From IMG/VR virus record IMGVR_UViG_3300028377_000005, positions 51,648 to 115,647 of that record: DNA of 64,000 nucleotides, one strand, 5' to 3'. The notes below the pieces were generated by a model. The model was given only the letters and a program-made list of their open reading frames with translations, had not been told where the DNA came from and made no database searches. Within the stretch, counting starts at the first letter, position 1. Every line of letters starts with the position of its first letter. Source of the stretch: a virus. Both the position numbers and the translations under genes were made by a program. This document shows positions 24,046 through 31,774 of this stretch, one piece after another.

Positions 24046-25722
24046 TTAGTTCAGGTTGTCGGCGTCGGCGTCTTTTTTGCCGAACAGGTTGTTGAGTCGG
24101 TTACCCGAACCTCCCTCACCTTCGGCATAAATCACATCGGCCTCTACGACGTCCTCACCGGAAGCGTAACGGGCACGCACACCTTCGCGACGGTTCGCAT
24201 CCCAGCCTACCCAATCGAGTAGCTCTTGGATTTCCTCTTGCATCGTCAGCACAAGCGGAGGCTTGGTGCGGATGACGTCGAGGATGATTTCGGTCGTGAC
24301 CTCTTTTTCGTCGGACATGAACGCCTTACGGATAGCATCACATGCCACCTGTTCGATTTCACGGCCCGTAAGCTGGTCGGACGTGTCCGCCATTTCGGCG
24401 AAGTCCAGATCGTCCATGTCGCCCATCGAATCGTTCCAGTATTTTTCGAACTGGATACGAAAGCAATCTTCGCGGGCTTGACGTGCCGGAAGCCCCACGA
24501 AATATTTCTCTTCGAAACGACTGATAAGCTCGGGCGGCAAGTTGCCGATACCGTTAGCCGTGGCGATGATGAAAATGTCCTCGTCGTGGTCTTGGAACCA
24601 CGAAAGGAACGTACCAATCACGCGGGCCGTTGTACCGGAGTCGCTGTATGACGAGGACTGGATACCCGCCAGACCCTTTTCGATTTCGTCGATGAACACG
24701 ACGCACGGGGCCACAGCTTCGATGTAGTTGAGCGCTGCCCGCATGTTGCGCTCTGAATCACCAACCCGGCTGCTGAAAAGGTTGGAAGGATCGAACTTCA
24801 CGAACGTCACACCCATTTCGTTGGCCAGCGCCTTTGCGATAAGGGACTTACCGCAACCGGGAACGCCAACCTGTAGAAGGCCGCGAGACACGGGGACACC
24901 GTACTCTTTGCCTTCGGGGGTCCATGCCGAACGGACTTCGTAGAGGCGCTCTTTGAGCTTGTCCAGACCGGCGATATCGTTGAAGTCGATATCGGTTTCG
25001 AGCAACTCCAGAAGGCTGGTTTTCTGGATGATACCCTTGCGGTAGTTTTGCATGTCCTCAAGGGTCACACTCAAGTCTTGCGCCGCTGCGTAATGGATGA
25101 TGGTTTCCTTGATTTGGAAAACCGTCAGTCCACGGCACGCTTCCACAAAGGTCTGCGGAATGTCGTCGCCTTCACGATCGGAGGGCAGTGTGAAACTCTG
25201 GTCGTAGCTCTGGATCACCGCTTCGACCGATTGCAACACCTTCAGAATCAATTCGTCCGAGGGTGCATCGAAATCGTGGACAACCGCATAGGGTTCGAGT
25301 GCGTGCGGAACCTTGCCCGTCTGACTCACCAGAACCACGGTTCGGGTTGCCCGATCGTTGTGCGACGAAGACACGGCGATGTTCTTGAGCCGACGCTGAA
25401 CCTGTTGGTCTTGCATGAACCGATCGGCGTCCAACATGACGTAGTACAGGCTGTTCTCGTCCGGTGCCTGCGGCGTCTTGTACATGTTGATGAGCGCCTG
25501 ATGGACATTGACCGTATCCTTGTCCGTGGGGTGGTTCAAGGCGTTCCACTCGTCGATATAGCGGCCCGATTCCATCATGCCGAACGTGACGTTCCAGACG
25601 AACATCTCGTCCTTTTTGCCGATGGATTTGTGCAACTCTTCGATCAAGCGGTCTTCCTCGTGAGTTTTAATGACGAGGAGACGCGGTAGGGACCGAAGAT
25701 ACCCTTCCAATTCGTTATTCAT
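24046..25722 (-). CDS. Ycf46-like AAA+ ATPase
   Basis: A 558-aa protein with the two-part Ycf46 layout. Residues 1-230 are the family-specific N-terminal domain (RLLVIKTHEEDRLIEEL, YYVMLDADRFM, RTVVLVSQTGKVPHALEP, then LTVFQIKETI). Residues 240-480 are a AAA+ module with Walker A GVPGCGKS (286-293), Walker B VVFIDEIEKG (341-350), sensor-1 ATANG and the arginine region ELISRFEEKYFVGLP. Homologues occur in cyanobacteria, plastids and large phages with no settled biochemical role; protein remodelling is likely. Residues 520-558 are an acidic tail. It has its own promoter (25769-25796) and AAGGAAAG ribosome site. Two small neighbours resemble the usual partners Ycf35/DUF1257 and DUF2997. Confidence 0.85.
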   Translation of the reverse strand: MNNELEGYLRSLPRLLVIKTHEEDRLIEELHKSIGKKDEMFVWNVTFGMMESGRYIDEWNALNHPTDKDTVNVHQALINMYKTPQAPDENSLYYVMLDADRFMQDQQVQRRLKNIAVSSSHNDRATRTVVLVSQTGKVPHALEPYAVVHDFDAPSDELILKVLQSVEAVIQSYDQSFTLPSDREGDDIPQTFVEACRGLTVFQIKETIIHYAAAQDLSVTLEDMQNYRKGIIQKTSLLELLETDIDFNDIAGLDKLKERLYEVRSAWTPEGKEYGVPVSRGLLQVGVPGCGKSLIAKALANEMGVTFVKFDPSNLFSSRVGDSERNMRAALNYIEAVAPCVVFIDEIEKGLAGIQSSSYSDSGTTARVIGTFLSWFQDHDEDIFIIATANGIGNLPPELISRFEEKYFVGLPARQAREDCFRIQFEKYWNDSMGDMDDLDFAEMADTSDQLTGREIEQVACDAIRKAFMSDEKEVTTEIILDVIRTKPPLVLTMQEEIQELLDWVGWDANRREGVRARYASGEDVVEADVIYAEGEGGSGNRLNNLFGKKDADADNLN

Positions 25723-25768
25723 TTACTTTCCTTAATGCGTGTCGTAGTGGCTTCTTGGTACGTATCGT

Positions 25769-25796
25769 ATTGTACTGGATTGGGAGGGCGTGTCAA
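25769..25796 (-). promoter_or_regulatory. Sigma70-like promoter for the Ycf46-like gene
   Basis: TTGACA (25796-25791), 16 bases, TACAAT (25774-25769) on the minus strand, about 45 bases before the ATPase start. Confidence 0.7.
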
Positions 25797-25800
25797 CCGC

Positions 25801-26286
25801 CTATTTCAAGGGCGTCTTACCCATGAGTTCATAGGTTTCTTTGTCACTCATGTTTTCGCGCTTTTCCCATTCGGCAGGCTTTTCCTCGACGTAGGGTACA
25901 CGGCTTACTGGAATTTGTTTCTGTACCGTTTCGCAGTCGAGGATAAGGGCCAGTATTTCATCCCCTTCAGGTCCACAGATAAGCATGTTGCTTTCGGTAC
26001 CACACCCACCACACAGAACCCGAAGATCCTTTCCGGCAGACAAGACGTGGTGCGCCCAAATGCTGTTCTCTTTACTGTCTTTACTGATAGGGGTTTCCCG
26101 GAAATCCACGTCGGCGTCAGTGAAAACAAGCTCTTTCGGGATCCCCAGAGAAATACCTACAGCGAGGTCGTATTGAGGGTCCGCGATGTATAGGACAGGT
26201 TTCCCGCAATCACACACGTATTCTTTGCAATCGTATTTTTCGTCTGTGAGCGTTTCGTTGACCAGAAGGTCTTGTGGGGTAAGCAT
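25801..26286 (-). CDS. Paralogous zinc-binding-like protein (copy 2)
   Basis: A 161-aa protein; start at 26286 with GAGGTGA upstream. It has two Cys pairs, CDCG (near 26-29) and CGGCG (about 92-96), with IADPQYDLAVGISLGIPKEL between them and a C-terminal IPVSRVPYVEEKP. The same order (C-x-C, PxYDLxVGxSxxIPxELxFT, HVLxxG, CxxC, ICxxxG, IPxxR) occurs in the gene just upstream at 26374, so the two are tandem duplicates. The zinc ribbon is inferred from Cys spacing. Function unknown; adjacent to the Ycf46-like gene. Confidence 0.65.
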   Translation of the reverse strand: MLTPQDLLVNETLTDEKYDCKEYVCDCGKPVLYIADPQYDLAVGISLGIPKELVFTDADVDFRETPISKDSKENSIWAHHVLSAGKDLRVLCGGCGTESNMLICGPEGDEILALILDCETVQKQIPVSRVPYVEEKPAEWEKRENMSDKETYELMGKTPLK

Positions 26287-26314
26287 CGTATCACCTCGTA
26301 GGGGATATAAAAAT

Positions 26315-26337
26315 AGGGGCAACGTTGCCGTGCCCCT
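26315..26337 (-). terminator. Leader hairpin with U-run (terminator or attenuator)
   Basis: AGGGGCA/TGCCCCT stem on the minus strand, then ATTTTTATA. An alternative inner palindrome GGCAACGTTGCC overlaps the left arm. It lies between a possible promoter (26338-26367) and the gene at 26286, so it may limit read-through. Confidence 0.6.
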
Positions 26338-26367
26338 ACCTTACCCCTAACGTCCGCCCCGTGTCAA
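26338..26367 (-). promoter_or_regulatory. Possible sigma70-like promoter
   Basis: TTGACA (26367-26362), 18 bases, TAAGGT (26343-26338) on the minus strand. The -10 is poor, so this is a weaker candidate than the others. Confidence 0.4.
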
Positions 26368-26373
26368 AGATAA

Positions 26374-26883
26374 TCAATCTTCCAAGTTCCATTCCGTTTT
26401 GGGATGGGCTAGGAATCCGATACGGTCTTTCGGGATGGGTTTGTCGACGTGCTCATGCTTGACAGTCAGGACCAAGAGGCCGCCGTCTTTGCAGATAACG
26501 TATTGGTTTTCGTGGTCGCATTCGGGACAGGCAAACGAATAGATGTTGCCCGTAGCCAGTACGTGTCGCGACCAGAAACCTACCTCGCCCTTGCGAATTT
26601 CACCCTTGAGTTCGGTGAAAATCAACTCGATAGGAATCGAAGTTGATAACCCCACTTCGAGATCGTATTCCGGCTCAATGATGTTGAGAATGGGGGCTTC
26701 GCAGTCCGAGTTTTCACACGGAACAGTGAGACAGAGATAGTCGGATTGCGTAAATGGGCCGTTCGAGGTAATAGCAACCTTTGCGGTCCCAAAACGCCCT
26801 GCGGAAGAGACGATAGGTCCATCGTCTTGGTTTTCCGTCTGTTTGGTCTGGGCGTTCTCGATGAGACGCTTGAAACGGCTCAT
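26374..26883 (-). CDS. Paralogous zinc-binding-like protein (copy 1)
   Basis: A 169-aa protein with a GAGG ribosome site. After a variable 45-residue N-terminus it runs parallel to the next gene: CENSDCEAP, IIEPEYDLEVGLSTSIPIELIFT, SRHVLATGN, CPECDHENQYVIC and KPIPKDRIGFL. The second Cys pair is a clear CxxC; the first is CxxxxC. Probably a small zinc-stabilised fold repeated by gene duplication. No function recognised. Confidence 0.65.
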   Translation of the reverse strand: MSRFKRLIENAQTKQTENQDDGPIVSSAGRFGTAKVAITSNGPFTQSDYLCLTVPCENSDCEAPILNIIEPEYDLEVGLSTSIPIELIFTELKGEIRKGEVGFWSRHVLATGNIYSFACPECDHENQYVICKDGGLLVLTVKHEHVDKPIPKDRIGFLAHPKTEWNLED

Positions 26884-26919
26884 AATAAACCTCGTGCGAA
26901 TATGTTCTAGTATTTAATT

Positions 26920-26948
26920 TTGACAACCCCGAACCACTAGGGTATATG
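26920..26948 (+). promoter_or_regulatory. Promoter-like sequence pointing against the genes
   Basis: TTGACA (26920-26925), 17 bases, TATATG (26943-26948), then TTAGTG, the same block as in the minus-strand promoters but on the plus strand. A transcript would run antisense into the gene at 27000-27386. Confidence 0.5.
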
Positions 26949-26964
26949 TTAGTGGTTCGGGGTT
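26925..26964. repeat. Perfect 15-bp inverted repeat with 10-base loop
   Basis: AACCCCGAACCACTA (26925-26939) and TAGTGGTTCGGGGTT (26950-26964) are exact inverted copies. The -10 box of the plus-strand promoter-like sequence sits in the loop and the spacer in the left arm, so this could be an operator, a termination hairpin without a U-run, or both. Confidence 0.7.
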
Positions 26965-26999
26965 TCGATCCAACCCCTAAAGGCTAGACCCGGTTCGAT

Positions 27000-27386
27000 T
27001 TAGAACGATGCTCGCGAACGAATCACGATATCGCCTTCATCGATGACGTCGCCGAACCCTTCGATGTAGGTTCCAGCGGACGCTTCGAAAGTCTCGTCGA
27101 CCTGATGGCCTTCGAGCATCATGGTATCGAGCGCGAGGTTCTTGTTGTACACCTGAAAGAGGCGGTTCTGGACGAAGTTTTTCGCGTTGCGATCATCTTC
27201 GTCGAAGTGAACTTCTTGCGTATCGGTGTTGACACCCGCGCCAGTGTACATGAAGTTCTGGCCTTCAGCACCTTTCACGCGGAACCAAGCGCCTTCCTTG
27301 CGGAAGTTGGCTTCCAGATCGTTGAGCGACTGCTCAACAAGTTCTTCACGACCCATCTTTGTTTCAATAGTAATGCGTCTCGACAT
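27000..27386 (-). CDS. Candidate Ycf35/DUF1257-like protein
   Basis: A 128-aa protein beginning MSRRITIETKMGREELVEQS, which resembles the MSHxxxIxTxIxDxxxL opening of DUF1257 (Ycf35). In the second half, FVQNRLFQVYNKNLALDTMM followed by GHQVDETFE resembles the LxQxYAxxxAxxxxxxxGYxVxE segment of that family. The match is by pattern and not close. Support comes from context: a Ycf46-like ATPase lies 1.3 kb downstream and a DUF2997-like gene just upstream, the set usually found together. AGGTAATC precedes the ATG, right behind a leader-peptide stop. Confidence 0.5.
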   Translation of the reverse strand: MSRRITIETKMGREELVEQSLNDLEANFRKEGAWFRVKGAEGQNFMYTGAGVNTDTQEVHFDEDDRNAKNFVQNRLFQVYNKNLALDTMMLEGHQVDETFEASAGTYIEGFGDVIDEGDIVIRSRASF

Positions 27387-27397
27387 GTCGATTACCT

Positions 27398-27445
27398 CTA
27401 GTTGGGTAAAAGGGCTTGTAGCCCGTTAACTACGGGCTTACTCAT
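27398..27445 (-). CDS. 15-residue leader peptide
   Basis: ATG at 27445 with AGGG about 10 bases upstream encodes MSKPVVNGLQALLPN, ending at TAG (27400-27398) immediately before the ribosome site of the gene at 27386. It covers the alternative hairpins at 27408-27453 exactly, with three Leu codons near the terminator arm. Existence is inferred from position, not from homology. Confidence 0.4.
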   Translation of the reverse strand: MSKPVVNGLQALLPN

Positions 27446-27453
27446 GTAAGCCC
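27408..27453 (-). promoter_or_regulatory. Attenuator-like set of alternative hairpins
   Basis: On the minus strand segment A GGGCTTAC (27453-27446) pairs with GTAAGCCC (27441-27434). GCCCGT (27437-27432) pairs with ACGGGC (27426-27421). GGGCT (27424-27420) pairs with AGCCC (27416-27412), followed by TTTT. The middle pairing excludes both others, the classical anti-terminator layout. Confidence 0.55.
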
Positions 27454-27491
27454 TATTCCCTGCAGGGGAACTCTGTGAATTTTGCGATGAA

Positions 27492-27695
27492 TCAGTCGAT
27501 GCCGATGTGGCCAGTCTCGTGGACCGGCGCGCAATCGCCATCCGGCAATTCTTCATCGTCCGTGATGGTACCCATCTTGCGGGCCGCCACGTAGATGTTT
27601 TGGCACAGGTGCTGACCGCGATCAACCACCTGCTGAATGACAGACCCGTCCTTTTTGATGACGGTGATGTACTCCATGTCCCCATTGTTCGCCAT
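27492..27695 (-). CDS. Candidate DUF2997-like small protein
   Basis: A 67-aa protein with AGGAG before the ATG. MEYITVIKKDGSVIQQVVDRG followed by a Cys-containing helix (HLCQNIYVAARKMG) and an acidic tail is similar in size and order to DUF2997 (a short I-x-V/I-x-x-DG strand pair, then GxxC and a helix). DUF2997 genes usually accompany Ycf35/DUF1257 and Ycf46-like ATPases, as seen here. The assignment rests on pattern plus context and needs a profile search. Confidence 0.45.
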   Translation of the reverse strand: MANNGDMEYITVIKKDGSVIQQVVDRGQHLCQNIYVAARKMGTITDDEELPDGDCAPVHETGHIGID

Positions 27696-27744
27696 GCGAA
27701 TTCTCCTAGTCGTTCGTGTAATTAAACCGTTTTAAGGGACCCTA

Positions 27745-27773
27745 ACGATACCGTACCGTTTAGGGTGTGTCAA
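27745..27773 (-). promoter_or_regulatory. Sigma70-like promoter
   Basis: TTGACA (27773-27768), 17 bases, TATCGT (27750-27745) on the minus strand, upstream of the DUF2997-like gene. The -35 box includes the stop codon of the preceding gene. Confidence 0.65.
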
Positions 27774-28624
27774 TCCTTTTCTTCGGATTCGCTACGACCT
27801 TTATACTTATCGCTACGACCCTTGTCAACCTTCTCTGTTTTATCTACCAGCTTACCGTCCGACGCCCGCACGACTAAAGTCTCCTTTCCCTCTGAGGGAA
27901 TGGACCATGCGTCTTTATTGGGCTGCTGGGCCTTTTGGGAAGGTTTCATAACCTCCTCCTTGGGCTTCAGAAGGATACCGCCTTCCGGTACTTCGGTATT
28001 GTATCCAGAACGTGTTGAATCCGCAAGCTCTTTCTTACCCTCTTTAGCGGGTGGCGTAGGTTGATCTCTTTTCGCCACCTGTACTGGTTGCTGAGGTGTG
28101 TCCGGTTCGGGTTCTGATACTTGCGGTTCCGGCTGTGGTTCTGGCTCCTGCTCCTGTACAACATTTTCCGGGGGTTTCGTATTCGCTACGTCCTTTCCTT
28201 TTGCTGTTGCTAGCCGGTTGACCGAATCGTCTATTTTACCGCTATCATGGTTTTCTGACGCCGGGTTTGCCCGATGTATGATCGGTTCCTTTTGTTTCGG
28301 CTCAGGTTCCTTTTTGCCTTGGAACTGTTGCGGCTCCTCAAAACTATCCCACGATTGCAAGCGGACTTGCTGTTTTTCGTAAGATTCAAAGGCTTGATCT
28401 GCCAGCGGCTTGTATTCGGGGTCCTCTGGATTCACAAAATCCGGGGTCTGCAGCGCTTTGACTTGACGGTCCATCCGCTGTTGCCATTGCAAATCATTCA
28501 TTCGGCTGCGCTTGCAAGACGGATTGAGGCACCTTTTACAGTACGCCTCCATGAAATCACCAAAGCTGGCTTCCACACCCGTATCATCCATGCACTGATC
28601 AATATAGTCGTCAAGCGGGTTCAT
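27770..28624 (-). CDS. Low-complexity Pro/Glu/Gln-rich protein with N-terminal Cys motif
   Basis: About 284 aa; the start at 28624 is the ATG best spaced from GCAGG, with a GTG and another ATG 6 and 3 bases earlier. Residues 1-80 look folded, with YCKRCLNPSCKRS (about 28-40), a possible metal site, and a helical Gln-rich segment. From about residue 90 the chain is low-complexity (EPEPQPEPQ runs, Lys/Ser/Asp-rich end) and probably disordered. It directly follows the DNA polymerase gene, which carries a similar acidic Pro/Glu linker. A replication scaffold or partner is possible (inference). Confidence 0.6.
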   Translation of the reverse strand: MNPLDDYIDQCMDDTGVEASFGDFMEAYCKRCLNPSCKRSRMNDLQWQQRMDRQVKALQTPDFVNPEDPEYKPLADQAFESYEKQQVRLQSWDSFEEPQQFQGKKEPEPKQKEPIIHRANPASENHDSGKIDDSVNRLATAKGKDVANTKPPENVVQEQEPEPQPEPQVSEPEPDTPQQPVQVAKRDQPTPPAKEGKKELADSTRSGYNTEVPEGGILLKPKEEVMKPSQKAQQPNKDAWSIPSEGKETLVVRASDGKLVDKTEKVDKGRSDKYKGRSESEEKD

Positions 28625-28681
28625 CATCACCTGCTGTGTTATGTCCAGTCTCGTCGCATATAGACCACTTTTACAAGGGAA

Positions 28682-31600
28682 TTACCGGACTTCTTCGCCG
28701 TACAGGCCGAAGAAACGGGCCAGCGTTTCGAACTCTTTAGGCTCAATGAGGTGCTTATCCTCTTCCGAAATGATCACTTCCCCTTGCCAATCCAGTAAGC
28801 AAAGAGCGTAACTCCCCTTACCCTCGGCGCGGAAAAAATCGAAAATCTGATAGAGATAGCGCATCATTGTTCGGATATGGATCGGGTCGTTGCCATTATA
28901 AAGCCCCGGCCCATTCGCCAGTTGGTACGTGAAAATAGGACCATTCGCCCCTGTGCGCCCTTTCGATGAGCGAGCCTCTTTGATCGACATATAAAACTCC
29001 CTGATATTGCTGTACGTGATTTCAGGCTCCGGGTCCGTTTCCACGTCCTCGGTTTCCGAAGGTTCTTCGGTAATATCTTCCGGCTCGGGGTCAGGTTCGG
29101 GTTCCGGCTCGGGGTCGCCTTCGATCACGGTTTCGTTACCGTCGTCGTCAATGTACCACATGCCCGGTTGCATTTCGATATGATTCCACAAGTAGCGCGG
29201 AACCTTATCCTCAGCCTTACCCGTCTCCGGGTTAAGCGAATGCATAGCGTACCAGTTGTATGCTACGTTGAAATTCTGTCCAACTTCAACGTCACAAGAC
29301 AGCGGGACCGGCCACTTCATCTTGTCCCCAAGCTCGGTCATGATATCCGTAATCGCCGGGAACAGCTTGTCCATGTACTCGTTGCGAATCTCGAAAACAA
29401 GCTCGTCGTGAACAGTAATGATCAGACGGCAATCGTCAAGGTGGCCCTCACTTTTCAGATATTGGTATACGCGGCCCATGCAATACTTGGTAAGGTCGCC
29501 GGTGGCCGTTCCCTGAATGATACTGTTGATCGCGTTACGCTCGGCCTTAGAGCTAATCCACCCTTCGCTGTGGTCAATATCTCCTAGCCGCATCATACGA
29601 CCCACACCGGTGGCTACCTCTTTGTTTGCCTTGCACCGTTTGATTACTTCGCCGAACCATGTGTTAAGACGAGGCAAGCCAGACAGGACTTTGTTCCGAA
29701 TGAACGTACCTTCTTCACGGCTCACACCGGTTGATCTGGCAACCGCCGATCCCGAACCACCGTAAAGGATAGCGAAGTTTGCGCCTTTCGCTTTCTGGCG
29801 GTACTGCTTGAAGTCAGGCTTGTTGGTTACGTCGTCACCGAAAACAATCTTGGTGGTAAGCGTGTGGAGGTCACCAATCTTGTCCGACCCGCAATTAGTG
29901 CAAGTGCCGGGAGGCTTGTTTGGGATCTCATATTTCTTGAAGCCCAACGGGTTATCCGGCGTCAAATCTACGGGTTCACCGAACTCGGTATCGCATTTAC
30001 TGCACCGATAAAATTCTTCGATCCACTTCGGCTCTTGCGAAATGGATGCAGCGACTCTTAGCTCGACACCGGACTGGTCAATAGCGGCAATGGAGAAGCC
30101 TTCACGGGCGATAATTGCTGGCCGGGCGGAGGCGTCAAGGGATAGGATCTTGACGTTGATTTCGCCGTCTTCAGGCTCTTCTCCGTGCTGGCATTCCTCT
30201 ACGAACGGGCACCCTTCGCATGTGGACCGGACGCAATACTCTTGATCTTCGAGCGGGTCACGAACGAAATGGTTGTTGTACAGTCGGATCAAGAAATCAT
30301 TTTCGACGAACTCCACGAAGTTCTCATACAGGGTAGGATCTTCCTCCCCATCACCTTCCGGGCGGCGGATGATCTTTTTGCCGCTGAACTTACCGACATT
30401 GTAACCCGCAGGCATCGACTGGACGTTGATACCACTGTAACCTTGATCGGGCTTACCTTTCGATGCCGCATAACGTCCCGTATCGACGCGGTTAGGTAAG
30501 AACGAGAATCGGATCGTGTTGTCGTTTAGGACATGGTTAGGGTACGGACGAGTGCCGTCTGGTTTGATATACCCGTCTGTGTTGTATTGCAACGGGCGCA
30601 GGTACGTGCCGTCGACTTTCTGTAGCTTGCGGAAAGCTGTGATCTTCTTGATGAACGGCAGTTTATCACCCACCTTCTCCGCCAGTTTCGTGATCACGTC
30701 GTCAGAGGTTTTGACCTGTGGGTTGTCCTCGTTGTCGGTCATCGCCAGCTTGGTTTTGATATAGCCCCGCTCCTTTAGGAACGCGAGCGCTTCACCTAGC
30801 TTTTTGGGGCTGGACACGTCGTCTTCGTGGAAATACTCCATCCCCCTTTCCCGAATACCCGACGCAATATCGTTTTTCGCTTGGGTGATCATCTGGTCGA
30901 CTTCGAACCGTACCCGGTCGAGATAGTCGAGGTCCACTTTAGGCCGGTTGCGCTCCATCCATCGCAACGCGGGTACGTTGATCTTTTCGATGTAATAGAC
31001 GAACGGTTGGCTATCGTAAATCGACTTTTCACCGGGACTTACCGGTACACAGCCGAACACCGTTTCACCTTGTTCACCACGGCCTACCGGTTTGTACGAA
31101 TGTTCGCGGTAAAACTGAAACAAGAGGTACGTGCTGATTGCATCCGATCCCGCATATAGCACCACTGGTTCCCACGATGGGTCCAAGGTCGAAAAGTCAC
31201 GGTCCTTGATGTGCTCGGGGAAAAGCTCCTTGAGGCCGATCATTTCCATGTCAAGGAAACGTTTCGACAGGTGCTTGAGTCCGTGGCGCTTGTCCGATGA
31301 ATCCCGCAGGTAATCTAGGATCAAGGTGTCTTCGAACTCTTTGAAAGAGTCGATCTCAATGCCTTCGCCGTACAGGAATTCGTGGTCGAAAGCCGCGTTG
31401 TGGTAAATCGTAATGCAATTGGAACAGAGACGGGCAATCTCTTCCACAACCTCAGCCGGATCCAGATTGTAAGCAGCTCCGTCGCCTTTGTGTCTGACAG
31501 GCACGTAGACGCCTTCTTCACCGTCATAGCTTAGGCAATACCCGACTATCTTATGGACCGTCTCACCGTTGTCCCTGACCCGGTTGTCGAGGCCCTCCGT

Positions 31601-31774
31601 CTCCAAGTCAAGAGCACAATGGCCAGCTTCGATAGCCCGGTCAATGATAGACCGCAACTGTTCGATCGTACTGACCAGTGTAAACGTTTTATCTTCCATC
31701 CAAGGTTTCGGATCCACTTCGACTACGTTTTTGTAGCCGAACAGTGATTCAAAACCTAATTCTTCGTCAGCCAT
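28682..31774 (-). CDS. Family A DNA polymerase with 3'-5' exonuclease and Cys-rich insertions
   Basis: A 1030-aa polymerase. The exonuclease has DLE (56-58), HNAAFDHEF (125-133) and YAGSDAIST (208-215). The polymerase has motif A AIDQSGVELRVA (564-575), motif B RQKAKGANFAILYG (659-672) and motif C ITVHDELVFEI (786-796). Two unusual insertions are seen: C-x4-C-x2-C-x5-C (514-528) before motif A, and a zinc-ribbon-like CSKC...CTNC pair (591-628) between motifs A and B. After the palm an acidic EPEPEPDPEPE linker leads to a further 90-residue C-terminal domain. No 5' nuclease is present. The start at 31774 has GGAG seven bases upstream; the ATG at 31780 is too close. It lies in the replication operon. 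Confidence 0.9.
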   Translation of the reverse strand: MADEELGFESLFGYKNVVEVDPKPWMEDKTFTLVSTIEQLRSIIDRAIEAGHCALDLETEGLDNRVRDNGETVHKIVGYCLSYDGEEGVYVPVRHKGDGAAYNLDPAEVVEEIARLCSNCITIYHNAAFDHEFLYGEGIEIDSFKEFEDTLILDYLRDSSDKRHGLKHLSKRFLDMEMIGLKELFPEHIKDRDFSTLDPSWEPVVLYAGSDAISTYLLFQFYREHSYKPVGRGEQGETVFGCVPVSPGEKSIYDSQPFVYYIEKINVPALRWMERNRPKVDLDYLDRVRFEVDQMITQAKNDIASGIRERGMEYFHEDDVSSPKKLGEALAFLKERGYIKTKLAMTDNEDNPQVKTSDDVITKLAEKVGDKLPFIKKITAFRKLQKVDGTYLRPLQYNTDGYIKPDGTRPYPNHVLNDNTIRFSFLPNRVDTGRYAASKGKPDQGYSGINVQSMPAGYNVGKFSGKKIIRRPEGDGEEDPTLYENFVEFVENDFLIRLYNNHFVRDPLEDQEYCVRSTCEGCPFVEECQHGEEPEDGEINVKILSLDASARPAIIAREGFSIAAIDQSGVELRVAASISQEPKWIEEFYRCSKCDTEFGEPVDLTPDNPLGFKKYEIPNKPPGTCTNCGSDKIGDLHTLTTKIVFGDDVTNKPDFKQYRQKAKGANFAILYGGSGSAVARSTGVSREEGTFIRNKVLSGLPRLNTWFGEVIKRCKANKEVATGVGRMMRLGDIDHSEGWISSKAERNAINSIIQGTATGDLTKYCMGRVYQYLKSEGHLDDCRLIITVHDELVFEIRNEYMDKLFPAITDIMTELGDKMKWPVPLSCDVEVGQNFNVAYNWYAMHSLNPETGKAEDKVPRYLWNHIEMQPGMWYIDDDGNETVIEGDPEPEPEPDPEPEDITEEPSETEDVETDPEPEITYSNIREFYMSIKEARSSKGRTGANGPIFTYQLANGPGLYNGNDPIHIRTMMRYLYQIFDFFRAEGKGSYALCLLDWQGEVIISEEDKHLIEPKEFETLARFFGLYGEEVR

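Noticed and set aside
25048-25689. 213-codon plus-strand frame
   Set aside because: Antisense to the conserved Ycf46-like ATPase; no start signals.
26930-27000. tRNA-like arms (GGGGTT...AACCCC, GGTTCGAT)
   Set aside because: No set of acceptor, D, anticodon and T arms can be formed in either direction, and the T-loop is not canonical.
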